This document shows positions 1 to 6,133 of a DNA stretch of 7,898 nt, one piece after another (within the stretch, counting starts at the first letter, position 1; each line of letters starts with the position of its first letter). Under the pieces are notes generated by a model. The model saw only the letters and a program-made list of their open reading frames with translations. It was not told the DNA's origin and did no database searches. The position numbers and the translations under genes are program-made. This DNA comes from Clostridia bacterium (GTDB lineage Bacteria; Bacillota; Clostridia; UBA1381), in contig JAFQNU010000165.1 in NCBI GenBank assembly GCA_017420825.1, positions 1 through 7,898 of the forward strand. The letters are read 5' to 3'.

Positions 1-232
1 AGGCAACAGGAGAAACATTTTTATCATTAGTATAACTAAAATTACCCTGAAAACTCGCTATTATTCCTCCAGAAACTATTACCAATGCTGCAGCAACAAC
101 ACCTAACCTTCTGTACGGAAACTGTGGCTTATTTTTCATTTTTTCAATTATTTTCTTATTCAATTGTTCTGACGGCTCAAACTTTGTTGAAAGCGTGTCA
201 GTTAAAAGCTTTTCAAACTCAAAATCAGTCAA
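1..232 (-). CDS. Putative anti-sigma factor, single-pass membrane protein (N-terminal part, runs off the window)
   Basis: Only the first 77 codons are present. I place the start at a TTG (232-230) that overlaps the end of the upstream sigma gene. A GGAGGT ribosome binding site (241-246) lies 8 nt upstream of it, and no ATG is similarly placed. Residues 1 to about 42 are charged and should be cytoplasmic (MTDFEFEKLL at the N terminus). Residues 43-61 form one hydrophobic membrane segment (LGVVAAALVIVSGGIIASF). Polar sequence follows, probably outside the cell. A short cytoplasmic N-terminal part, one membrane helix and an extracytoplasmic C-terminal part, translationally coupled behind an ECF sigma gene, is the usual arrangement of a cognate anti-sigma factor. 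The inferred role is to hold the sigma factor at the membrane until a signal arrives. No zinc-binding HxxxCxxC motif is seen in the visible part, so it is not a classic ZAS-type anti-sigma. The assignment rests on context and topology, not on a recognised domain. Confidence 0.6.
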   Translation of the reverse strand, partial: MTDFEFEKLLTDTLSTKFEPSEQLNKKIIEKMKNKPQFPYRRLGVVAAALVIVSGGIIASFQGNFSYTNDKNVSPVA

Positions 233-749
233 TTGTATACACCTCCAGTTTCTCTTTTAATATTTCTCTTGCTTTAAATAATCTGCTTTTAACTGTACCC
301 TTCGGACATTTTATCACTTCTGCAATTTCATCTATGCTCATTTGGGAGCTATAATATAAAACTACCGGTATTCTGAACTTTTCATCAAGCTCGCTTACTG
401 CATGATTTACCTTTTGTTCTAACTCATTTTTGAGCATAACCGCCTCAGGTGTTTCCAAATGTGACGGTTCTGTAATATTATCCTCTGCATCAATCGAGTT
501 GGTTGGCGCTATACGCTCACGTCTTGCAAATTTACGTTGCTTGTTTTTCCAAAGAGATACGGCAACCGATAATAAAAAGCTCTTGGGATTATTATTTTTG
601 TCTATTCTATTGTGTACCTCAACAGCCTTTAGAAACGTATCCTGATACAACTCCTCTGCATCAAATTCACTGTATGTAATTCTTCTGCAAAAGCTGTATA
701 TATCCTTACCGTATAATTCAATCAGTTCGTTGATTGAGCATATTCCCAT
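225..749 (-). CDS. ECF-type RNA polymerase sigma factor (sigma-70 family, regions 2 and 4)
   Basis: This 174-residue protein directs RNA polymerase to a small set of promoters, usually in response to envelope or stress signals. Region 2 lies at about residues 6-75, with a core around FDAEELYQDTFLKAVE (29-44), followed by a basic segment WKNKQRKFARRER. A linker (about 76-105) replaces region 3, as is typical of ECF factors. Region 4 (about 106-170) has a clear helix-turn-helix, MSIDEIAEVIKCPKGTVKSR (137-156), that would read the -35 element. The length fits the ECF group. The ATG at 749 is supported by an AAAGGAGG site (757-764) 7 nt upstream. The stop overlaps the TTG start of a probable anti-sigma gene, so the pair is almost certainly co-expressed. 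A terminator separates it from the ABC operon, so it should have its own promoter. The ECF subgroup and the target genes cannot be told from the sequence. Confidence 0.92.
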   Translation of the reverse strand: MGICSINELIELYGKDIYSFCRRITYSEFDAEELYQDTFLKAVEVHNRIDKNNNPKSFLLSVAVSLWKNKQRKFARRERIAPTNSIDAEDNITEPSHLETPEAVMLKNELEQKVNHAVSELDEKFRIPVVLYYSSQMSIDEIAEVIKCPKGTVKSRLFKAREILKEKLEVYTID

Positions 750-769
750 CGGTTATCCTCCTTTACTTA

Positions 770-798
770 TATATAGTCACATAAATTAATTCGGTTCA
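770..798 (-). promoter_or_regulatory. Weak candidate promoter for the sigma gene, possibly ECF-type
   Basis: On the minus strand TGAACC (798-793) is followed after 17 nt by TATATA (775-770). TGAACC resembles the -35 element of many ECF promoters (TGAAAC/GGAAC type), which would suggest autoregulation. The match to a sigma-A -35 is poor. The predicted transcript would start almost at the AAAGGAGG ribosome binding site, giving a very short leader. An alternative sigma-A reading uses TTGATA further upstream, but its -10 is weak. This is a suggestion only. Confidence 0.25.
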
Positions 799-857
799 TA
801 ATTTATCAAAATAATATTATCATAATCAGACCAAATAATCAAGTATTATTACAAATG

Positions 858-899
858 AAAAAATATCTCAAAATCCTTGTAAGAATTTTGAGATATTTT
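858..899 (-). terminator. Rho-independent terminator of the ABC exporter operon
   Basis: Bases 860-874 pair without a mismatch with 885-899 (15 bp). After one C/A mismatch three further pairs close the top of the hairpin around 879-880. Read on the minus strand, the stem runs into six T residues (863-858), as expected of an intrinsic terminator. It lies about 40 nt past the stop codon of the 639-residue ABC protein and ahead of the sigma gene, so it separates the two leftward units. On the plus strand the run of T after the stem is much weaker, so the minus-strand direction is favoured. Confidence 0.85.
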
Positions 900-936
900 A
901 TTGTCTCTGTCCCTGTAAATGGTATTTACATAAATT

Positions 937-2856
937 TTATTCGAGTTCAAATGCTCCTGTATATAACTGATAATATTTGCCCTTTTGTGCAATCAACACT
1001 TCATGTGTTCCTCTCTCAATTATAACACCATTTTCAAGTACCATAATTACATCAGAATTTCTTACTGTCGATAGTCTGTGAGCAATTACAAAAACAGTTC
1101 TTCCCTTCATAAGAGAATCCATACCCTTCTGAACTATTGCCTCTGTTCTTGTATCTATACTTGAGGTTGCCTCATCAAGTATCATAACAGGCGGATCTGC
1201 AACAGCCGCCCTTGCTATTGAAATTAACTGTCTTTGTCCCTGTGAGAGTCCTGAGCCGTCTCCGCTTAATACTGTGTCATAGCCATCAGGCAACATCATA
1301 ATAAACTCATGTGCATTGGCAAGCTTTGCCGCCGCAATGACTTCTTCATCTGTCGCATCAAGCTTTCCATAACGTATATTTTCCTTCACTGTTCCTGTAA
1401 AGAGATTTGTCTCCTGCAAAACAACACCAAGCGAACGTCTTAAATCTGATTTTTTTATCTTGTTAATATTTATTCCGTCATATCTGATTTTTCCATCTGC
1501 AATATCATAAAATCTGTTAATGAGATTTGTAACTGTCGTTTTTCCTGCGCCTGTAGCACCAACAAAGGCAACTTTTTGTCCTGGCTCTGCATAAATAGAA
1601 ACATCTTTTAGCACAAGTTTATCTTCATCATAACCAAAATCTACCTCATTCAGTCTTACATCACCTTTTAATTCTGTGTAGGTAACAGTTCCGTCCTTAT
1701 GAGGATGCTTCCATGCCCATATTCCTGTTCTATTATCACACTCTGTTATTTCACCGTCAACAATCTGTGCATTTACAAGTGTAACATATCCGTTATCCTG
1801 TTCTTTTTCCTCGTCCATATGCTCAAATATTCTCTCAGCTCCTGCAAGAGCCATAACAACCGAATTTATCTGTTGGGACATTTGTGATACAGGCATTGAA
1901 AAGCTTTTAGAAAGCAACAAAAATGATGAAATCATTCCTACACTCAAAACATTTACTCCTGCAAGCGATATATTCATCATACCGCCAACTGCCATAGCAC
2001 CTCCGACAATTGCAATTAAAACATACTGCAGGTGTCCGAGATTTCCCATTATAGGCATCAGTATATTAGCAAAGCGATTTGCCTGTGTACTGTCATTACA
2101 TAAAACCTCATTTAGTTCATCAAACCTTTTCTTTGCCCTGTCCTCATAACAAAATACCTTTACAACCTTCTGACCGTTAATCATTTCCTCTATATATCCG
2201 TTTACTGATGCAAGCGACTTTTGCTGGCGTATAAAATATTTTGCACTGTTTCCTCCGATTTTTCCTGCAACAAATATCATGAGAGAAACAAACAGCAACA
2301 CAAAAACTGTGAGTGGAATGCTTTGATATAACATAGCAAAAAACACAGATACAATAGTAATAATCGAAGAGAACATCTGTGGAATGCTATGCGAAATCAT
2401 CTGTCTTAAGGTGTCGGTATCATTAGTGTAATAGCTCATGATATCACCGTTTGAATGAGTATCAAAATACTTTACCGGTAAGGTCTGCATATGAGAAAAC
2501 ATTTCATCTCTTATTTTTTTCAATGTGCCCTGTGATATCTTAACCATTGTTACGTTATACAGATAAGTTGAGGTTATACCTACAAGATATATTAATCCCA
2601 TTGTAAGTATAGCACCAAGCAATCCCGAAAAATCATTACTACCGCTTGACAACAATGGTGTTATGTGATTATCTATAAGTATCTGAATAAACATAGAGCC
2701 TGCAACTGATGCCAATGCACTGAACACTATACACACAAGAACAACGAAAAACTGCAGCTTATAATCCGAAAATACATACCCCAATAATCTCTTAATGGTT
2801 TGCTTTGGATCTTTTGCCTTTGGTCTTCCCTTTGGCGGCATATGAGGTTTTCTCAT
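937..2856 (-). CDS. ABC exporter half-transporter, complete-ATP-site subunit of a heterodimer (TM288/LmrD/BmrD-like)
   Basis: This is a 639-residue type I (subfamily B) ABC exporter subunit with a fused membrane domain and ATPase domain. A basic, proline-rich start precedes about six membrane helices (roughly 34-58, 80-103, 160-177, 181-200, 272-296, 303-320). The ATPase domain has Walker A GATGAGKT (433-440), Q-loop Q481, signature LSQGQ (537-541), Walker B VMILDE (557-562) with the catalytic Glu562, D-loop SSID, and switch His593 in IAHR. Its partner has Asp and Gln at the last two catalytic positions. This subunit therefore supplies the Walker and switch residues of the complete site. The signature has Gln for the first Gly of LSGGQ, as in TM288-like proteins. 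About 45 residues are inserted between membrane and ATPase domains (about 352-398). The ATG overlaps the partner's stop (ATGA), with GGAGG 9 nt upstream. The substrate cannot be predicted; drugs, lipids and peptides are all known for this family. Confidence 0.93.
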   Translation of the reverse strand: MRKPHMPPKGRPKAKDPKQTIKRLLGYVFSDYKLQFFVVLVCIVFSALASVAGSMFIQILIDNHITPLLSSGSNDFSGLLGAILTMGLIYLVGITSTYLYNVTMVKISQGTLKKIRDEMFSHMQTLPVKYFDTHSNGDIMSYYTNDTDTLRQMISHSIPQMFSSIITIVSVFFAMLYQSIPLTVFVLLFVSLMIFVAGKIGGNSAKYFIRQQKSLASVNGYIEEMINGQKVVKVFCYEDRAKKRFDELNEVLCNDSTQANRFANILMPIMGNLGHLQYVLIAIVGGAMAVGGMMNISLAGVNVLSVGMISSFLLLSKSFSMPVSQMSQQINSVVMALAGAERIFEHMDEEKEQDNGYVTLVNAQIVDGEITECDNRTGIWAWKHPHKDGTVTYTELKGDVRLNEVDFGYDEDKLVLKDVSIYAEPGQKVAFVGATGAGKTTVTNLINRFYDIADGKIRYDGININKIKKSDLRRSLGVVLQETNLFTGTVKENIRYGKLDATDEEVIAAAKLANAHEFIMMLPDGYDTVLSGDGSGLSQGQRQLISIARAAVADPPVMILDEATSSIDTRTEAIVQKGMDSLMKGRTVFVIAHRLSTVRNSDVIMVLENGVIIERGTHEVLIAQKGKYYQLYTGAFELE

Positions 2857-4583
2857 TCCTCCTCGCCTCCCTTCACCTGTGAGTTGTAAACTTCCTTGTA
2901 AATTTCATTATTCAATAACAATTCCTCATGTGTTCCGACAGCATCCACACAACCATTATTCATAACAATTATTTTATCAGCATCAGACACAGAAGAAATT
3001 CTTTGTGCAATTATTATTTTTGTAGTATCGGGGATTTCCTCTCTGAACGCCTTTCTAATCAGTGCATCCGTATTTGTATCAACAGCGCTTGTGCTGTCAT
3101 CAAGGATAAGTATTTTCGGCTTCTTTAGCAATGCTCTTGCAATACATAGTCTTTGTCTTTGTCCGCCCGATACATTTACACCGCCCTGTTCGATGTAGGT
3201 ATCATAGCCATCGGAAAATTCTGAAATAAAACTGTCTGCCTGTGCAAGAATACAAGCTCTTTTCATTTCCTCATCTGTTGCATCCTCTTTTCCCCATCTT
3301 AAATTCTCTTTAATTGTTCCCGAGAAAAGTACATTTTTCTGTAATACCATTGCGACCTCATTGCGAAGTGATTCAATATCATAATCACAAACATTAACAC
3401 CGCCAACCTTTACACAACCCGAAGTAATATCATATATTCTTGGTATAAGCTGTACCAGTGTTGTCTTTGCACTTCCTGTTCCGCCTATAACCCCTACTGT
3501 TTCACCCGTTTTAATACTTAAATTTACATTCTTTAAAACAGGCTTCTTATTATATGAAAAACATACATCACAAAACTCGATGTCACCATTTTTCACTTCA
3601 AAAACAGGTTCATCAGGATTTTTTACGGTAGCTTCCTCAATTATGACCTCATTAATTCTCTCTGCTGATGCCTTTGAAATGGTGAGCATAACAAATATCA
3701 TGGAAAGCATCATAAGACTCATCAAGGTCTGCATGGTATATGAAAAAAGACTTGTCAGCTCACCCGTTGTCATTGCAGTTGCTCCCGATGTCACAATAAG
3801 CCTTGCTCCGAACCATGAAATAAGAAGCATACATCCATAAGAAGTAAACTGCATAAGAGGTGCATTAAATGCCAAAAGCTTCTCCGCTTTTGTGAACTTT
3901 TCATATATAACACCTGAAACATCTTCAAACTTTTTTCTCTCGTAATCCTCTCTTACAAAGGATTTAACAACACGCATTCCTCTTAAATTTTCCTGTACAA
4001 CATTATTCAGCTTGTCATATACCTTGAATACATATTCAAAGATAGGGTGTGCGTGCGTCATGAGATAATACAATCCTGCTCCCAGAATTGGCAGTGCAAC
4101 CAGAAAAATAAGTGAAAGTGATTTGTTCACACGAAACGCCATAATAAGTGAAAATATAAGCATTGACGGACTTCTTACTGCCACTCTTATTATCATCTGA
4201 TACGCATTTTGCAGATTGGTAACATCTGTTGTAAGACGAGTAACAAGACTTGCCGTTGAAAACTTATCTATATTAGAAAACGAAAAATCCTGCAACTTAT
4301 AAAACATTTTCTGACGCAGATTTTTTGCAAAGCCTGCCGAAGCCTTTGCCGCACATGAACCCGACAATGCACCGAACATAAGCGAGATAACCGTTGCTAA
4401 AACAAGTATTATGCCGTATTTCACAATTTCTCCCATATTCCCTGCATCTATCCCTTTATCTATGATAAATGCCATAAGATAAGGTATTATAACCTCAAGT
4501 ATTACCTCGCATGTGACAAATATAGGAGCAAGCAGTGATACCCTTTTATATTTACCAACACATGCAAAAAGATTTTTAAGCAT
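2853..4583 (-). CDS. ABC exporter half-transporter, degenerate-ATP-site subunit of a heterodimer (TM287/LmrC/BmrC-like)
   Basis: This 576-residue subfamily B exporter subunit is the first gene of the two-gene exporter operon. About six membrane helices lie at roughly 16-41, 54-77, 136-152, 155-175, 243-265 and 279-301, followed by an ATPase domain. Walker A is GGTGSAKT (367-374), with Ala where the usual motif has Gly before Lys. Q-loop is Q415, signature VSGGQ (471-475), Walker B ILILDD (491-496) with Asp496 in place of the catalytic Glu, and the switch His is replaced by Gln527 (IIAQR). These changes are typical of the subunit forming the non-hydrolysing site of heterodimeric exporters, while its intact signature completes the partner's active site. 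I start at the ATG at 4583, not at the in-frame ATG at 4598. GGAGGT (4591-4596) lies 7 nt before 4583 and inside the longer reading, and 4598 has no ribosome binding site. The stop overlaps the partner's start. Confidence 0.93.
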   Translation of the reverse strand: MLKNLFACVGKYKRVSLLAPIFVTCEVILEVIIPYLMAFIIDKGIDAGNMGEIVKYGIILVLATVISLMFGALSGSCAAKASAGFAKNLRQKMFYKLQDFSFSNIDKFSTASLVTRLTTDVTNLQNAYQMIIRVAVRSPSMLIFSLIMAFRVNKSLSLIFLVALPILGAGLYYLMTHAHPIFEYVFKVYDKLNNVVQENLRGMRVVKSFVREDYERKKFEDVSGVIYEKFTKAEKLLAFNAPLMQFTSYGCMLLISWFGARLIVTSGATAMTTGELTSLFSYTMQTLMSLMMLSMIFVMLTISKASAERINEVIIEEATVKNPDEPVFEVKNGDIEFCDVCFSYNKKPVLKNVNLSIKTGETVGVIGGTGSAKTTLVQLIPRIYDITSGCVKVGGVNVCDYDIESLRNEVAMVLQKNVLFSGTIKENLRWGKEDATDEEMKRACILAQADSFISEFSDGYDTYIEQGGVNVSGGQRQRLCIARALLKKPKILILDDSTSAVDTNTDALIRKAFREEIPDTTKIIIAQRISSVSDADKIIVMNNGCVDAVGTHEELLLNNEIYKEVYNSQVKGGEEE

Positions 4584-4590
4584 ATAATTG

Positions 4591-4596
4591 ACCTCC
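4591..4596 (-). promoter_or_regulatory. Ribosome binding site that fixes the start of the 576-residue ABC subunit
   Basis: GGAGGT on the minus strand, 7 nt from the ATG at 4583. It overlaps the in-frame upstream ATG (4598), which has only AT-rich sequence before it and would lie about 10 nt from the predicted transcript start. The downstream ATG is therefore the likely start, giving 576 residues instead of 581. Confidence 0.8.
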
Positions 4597-4614
4597 ATTA
4601 ACTGTAATATATTT

Positions 4615-4643
4615 ATTGTAGTATATCAAAAAAATAAAGTCAA
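4615..4643 (-). promoter_or_regulatory. Sigma-A type promoter of the ABC exporter operon
   Basis: On the minus strand TTGACT (4643-4638) and TACAAT (4620-4615) are separated by exactly 17 nt. Each hexamer has one mismatch to the consensus. Transcription should begin near 4608, giving a leader of about 25 nt with the GGAGGT site in it. An imperfect inverted repeat, TTAACA-N6-TGTTGA on the minus strand (4657-4640), overlaps the -35 element and could be an operator. That last point is conjecture. Confidence 0.8.
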
Positions 4644-4683
4644 CAGTATTTTGTTAATTTTTTCTTAATTATTGAATATTATC

Positions 4684-4729
4684 CGTTTAGGGACATATTA
4701 ATTACTGTACGGTTAAGGAAATATTAAAA
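4684..4729 (+). repeat. Imperfect direct repeat in the divergent promoter region
   Basis: Two 20-bp copies (4684-4703 and 4710-4729) match at 15 of 20 positions in the pattern CGnTTAnGGAnATATTAAnn and start 26 bp apart. They lie between the -35 elements of the leftward ABC promoter and the rightward promoter. Spaced direct repeats here suggest a dimeric regulator, but no regulator gene adjoins it. The region is AT-rich and part of the similarity could be chance. Confidence 0.4.
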
Positions 4730-4742
4730 TTATGTGACTTTA

Positions 4743-4771
4743 TTGCAAATTTTGTCATAAACTGATATAAT
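4743..4771 (+). promoter_or_regulatory. Extended -10 sigma-A promoter of the rightward RAYT-like/membrane/proBA operon
   Basis: TTGCAA (4743-4748) is followed after 17 nt by a perfect TATAAT (4766-4771). TGA directly before the -10 completes the extended TGnTATAAT form. The start point should be near 4778, leaving a leader of about 30 nt that includes AAGGGAGG (4791-4798). That leader is too short for a T-box or other riboswitch. No other convincing promoter was seen ahead of proB, so this one probably drives all four genes. Confidence 0.8.
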
Positions 4772-4809
4772 ATAATTGGAATATTTTAAGAAGGGAGGCA
4801 GGAACTATC

Positions 4810-5538
4810 ATGCCAAGAACAAGCCGAAAAGCAAGCTCGACAGGCGTTTATCATATAATTGCCCGCAGCAAAAAAAGGCTGTTTGTATCAGAGAATGATA
4901 CCGATTTCTTTTTTAATGCACTTATAAAATATTTCTATAATTCAGAGCTTTACGCTTATAGACTTGAAGAAAAATCAGTTCATCTTGTCTTTAAAACAAA
5001 CGGCAATGTGAATTCTGTAATAAAGCCATTTCTTACTTGTTTTGCACGCTATCATAACCGTACATATTTAACAACAGGCGAGCTTTTCTATGACAGGTTT
5101 ATAAGTGAACCGCTTGAAAGCATTGAAGATATTGGCAATTGTATTATTTTCCTGCACTCTAAAAATTCGTTCATAACAAGTCTTGGAGAATACACAAATG
5201 GTAAGTTATACTGTTCAACCGACTATATAGAAAGAAACTTTGGAATTGATAACATTATAAACAACCGAACTCCTGTATTTTTCCATGATGATTATGCTGC
5301 TTTGTCTGACAGAGAGTTAAAAGCCTACATTCTTTTTGCTTTTTCAAAAAATAAAAAGGAATTGTCTTATGAGGATAAAAGAATTATTCTTGAGTGTACA
5401 ACCTCAAAATCAAATCTCGCAAAAACAAGAGTGTGTAAAATATTTGATATAAACTCATCATCATCAAGAGCAGTAAAAAAAGAAAAAAACAAACCCCTAC
5501 AATCTCAGAACAGAGAGCTCAGCGTGTGGTTACTTTAG
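4810..5538 (+). CDS. RAYT-like (Y1/IS200-type) transposase-family protein, probably catalytically inactive
   Basis: This 242-residue protein has the overall pattern of REP-associated tyrosine transposases. It has a basic start MPRTSRKASSTGVYHIIARS, a segment ending in VHLVFK, then ARYHNRTY (79-86), GELFYDRFISEP (90-101) and a helix with FLH (114-116). Active members cut single-stranded DNA with an HUH metal site and a catalytic tyrosine. Here the first His of HUH is Ser56 (SVH, where HVH is usual), the tyrosine expected in the (R)YIxxNP segment is Phe114, and the usual GHLFQ is GELFY. The C-terminal part (about 165-225) looks like a degenerate helix-turn-helix tail (LSYEDKRIILE onward). The frame is intact, with a strong promoter, GGGAGG 11 nt and a weaker AGGA 6 nt upstream of the ATG. 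No terminal repeats or IS ends were seen. It may be a domesticated nucleic-acid-binding protein; decay in progress is the alternative. It is first in the operon with proBA. Confidence 0.75.
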   Translation: MPRTSRKASSTGVYHIIARSKKRLFVSENDTDFFFNALIKYFYNSELYAYRLEEKSVHLVFKTNGNVNSVIKPFLTCFARYHNRTYLTTGELFYDRFISEPLESIEDIGNCIIFLHSKNSFITSLGEYTNGKLYCSTDYIERNFGIDNIINNRTPVFFHDDYAALSDRELKAYILFAFSKNKKELSYEDKRIILECTTSKSNLAKTRVCKIFDINSSSSRAVKKEKNKPLQSQNRELSVWLL

Positions 5539-5557
5539 AAAGAAAGGATATTTAATA

Positions 5558-6133
5558 ATGTCAAAATACGTAACTTTTCAGCAAATAACAAAATTGATTT
5601 ATACTCATCTGTACAGCAGTGCAATGTTATTTTTTCTCGGCATATTTGTTTTTGCCGGTGTGGTTGCTTCAGAGATTGGCTCGGTAATATACTCATCAAT
5701 TGCTACCGTAATCTATTTCTTTTCAATATACAATGCGGCAGTTGATGTTTGTCACAGGGATAAAAAATCGTTTACACAGGAACAACCATACAAATTCAAA
5801 GGGCTTCTTCTCCCTATCGGACTATTGGTTGTTAGTATATTGTTATATCTACTCTATCTTGTAACCTGGAAATATATGACTATTAATTCACTTTTGTACT
5901 CTGCTCAAGGGTATATCAATAACATTCTCTTCATGATGTGGACATTTCCTTTCAATGCCTTTATCGGTCTTGAGGATGGTTTTATGAATATATATGGATA
6001 TGTTATAGTTGCCGTATTTCCTTTTATTGCGTCATTCCTCGGATATCTTGCCGCATACAATAACTATGACATAACATCAACAATTTCAAAGCTGATTTAT
6101 ACAACAAATGACAAGGAGAAGAACAAAAAATGA
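5558..6133 (+). CDS. Small polytopic membrane protein of unknown function
   Basis: I do not recognise a family for this 191-residue protein. Hydrophobic segments lie at about residues 20-38, 43-60, 83-105, 121-137 (weaker) and 146-167, so four or five membrane helices are likely. The loop between the second and third is polar and basic (VCHRDKKSFTQEQPYKFKG, 64-82). The C terminus is a charged tail (TTNDKEKNKK). No catalytic or binding motif stands out, and there is no signal peptide other than the first helix. An AGAAAGGA site (5541-5548) lies 9 nt before the ATG. It begins 19 bp after the RAYT-like gene, and its TGA stop overlaps the proB start as ATGA, so it should be translationally coupled to proB. 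The coupling invites a link with proline, such as transport or sensing, but nothing in the protein itself supports that. Confidence 0.85.
   Translation: MSKYVTFQQITKLIYTHLYSSAMLFFLGIFVFAGVVASEIGSVIYSSIATVIYFFSIYNAAVDVCHRDKKSFTQEQPYKFKGLLLPIGLLVVSILLYLLYLVTWKYMTINSLLYSAQGYINNILFMMWTFPFNAFIGLEDGFMNIYGYVIVAVFPFIASFLGYLAAYNNYDITSTISKLIYTTNDKEKNKK

Noticed and set aside
85..354. Plus-strand open frame over the sigma/anti-sigma junction
   Set aside because: It is antisense to the sigma gene and the anti-sigma start, both of which have good ribosome binding sites and recognisable structure.
915..929. Small hairpin GTAAAT-GGT-ATTTAC after the ABC operon
   Set aside because: A 6-bp AT-rich stem without a T run. 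The much stronger terminator at 858-899 explains the end of the operon.
1699..1887. Short open frames opposite or inside the ABC, proB and proA genes, for example at 1699-1887, 2928-3128, 3580-3840, 6141-6362, 6604-6927 and 7044-7280
   Set aside because: They lie antisense to strongly recognised coding sequence, have no ribosome binding sites of note and give compositionally odd proteins. They are shadows.
4584..4598. Upstream in-frame ATG that would lengthen the ABC subunit by five residues
   Set aside because: No ribosome binding site precedes it, it would lie only about 10 nt into the predicted transcript, and it overlaps the GGAGGT that serves the ATG at 4583.
4599..4809. T-box, riboswitch or small RNA in the leader ahead of the proBA operon
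   Set aside because: The predicted leader is only about 30 nt, with no room for a T-box, and no specifier stem or antiterminator motif is visible.
4810..5538. A complete active insertion sequence of the IS200/IS605 type
   Set aside because: No terminal hairpins, tnpB or flanking duplications were seen, key catalytic residues are replaced, and the gene is embedded in an operon with tight spacing.
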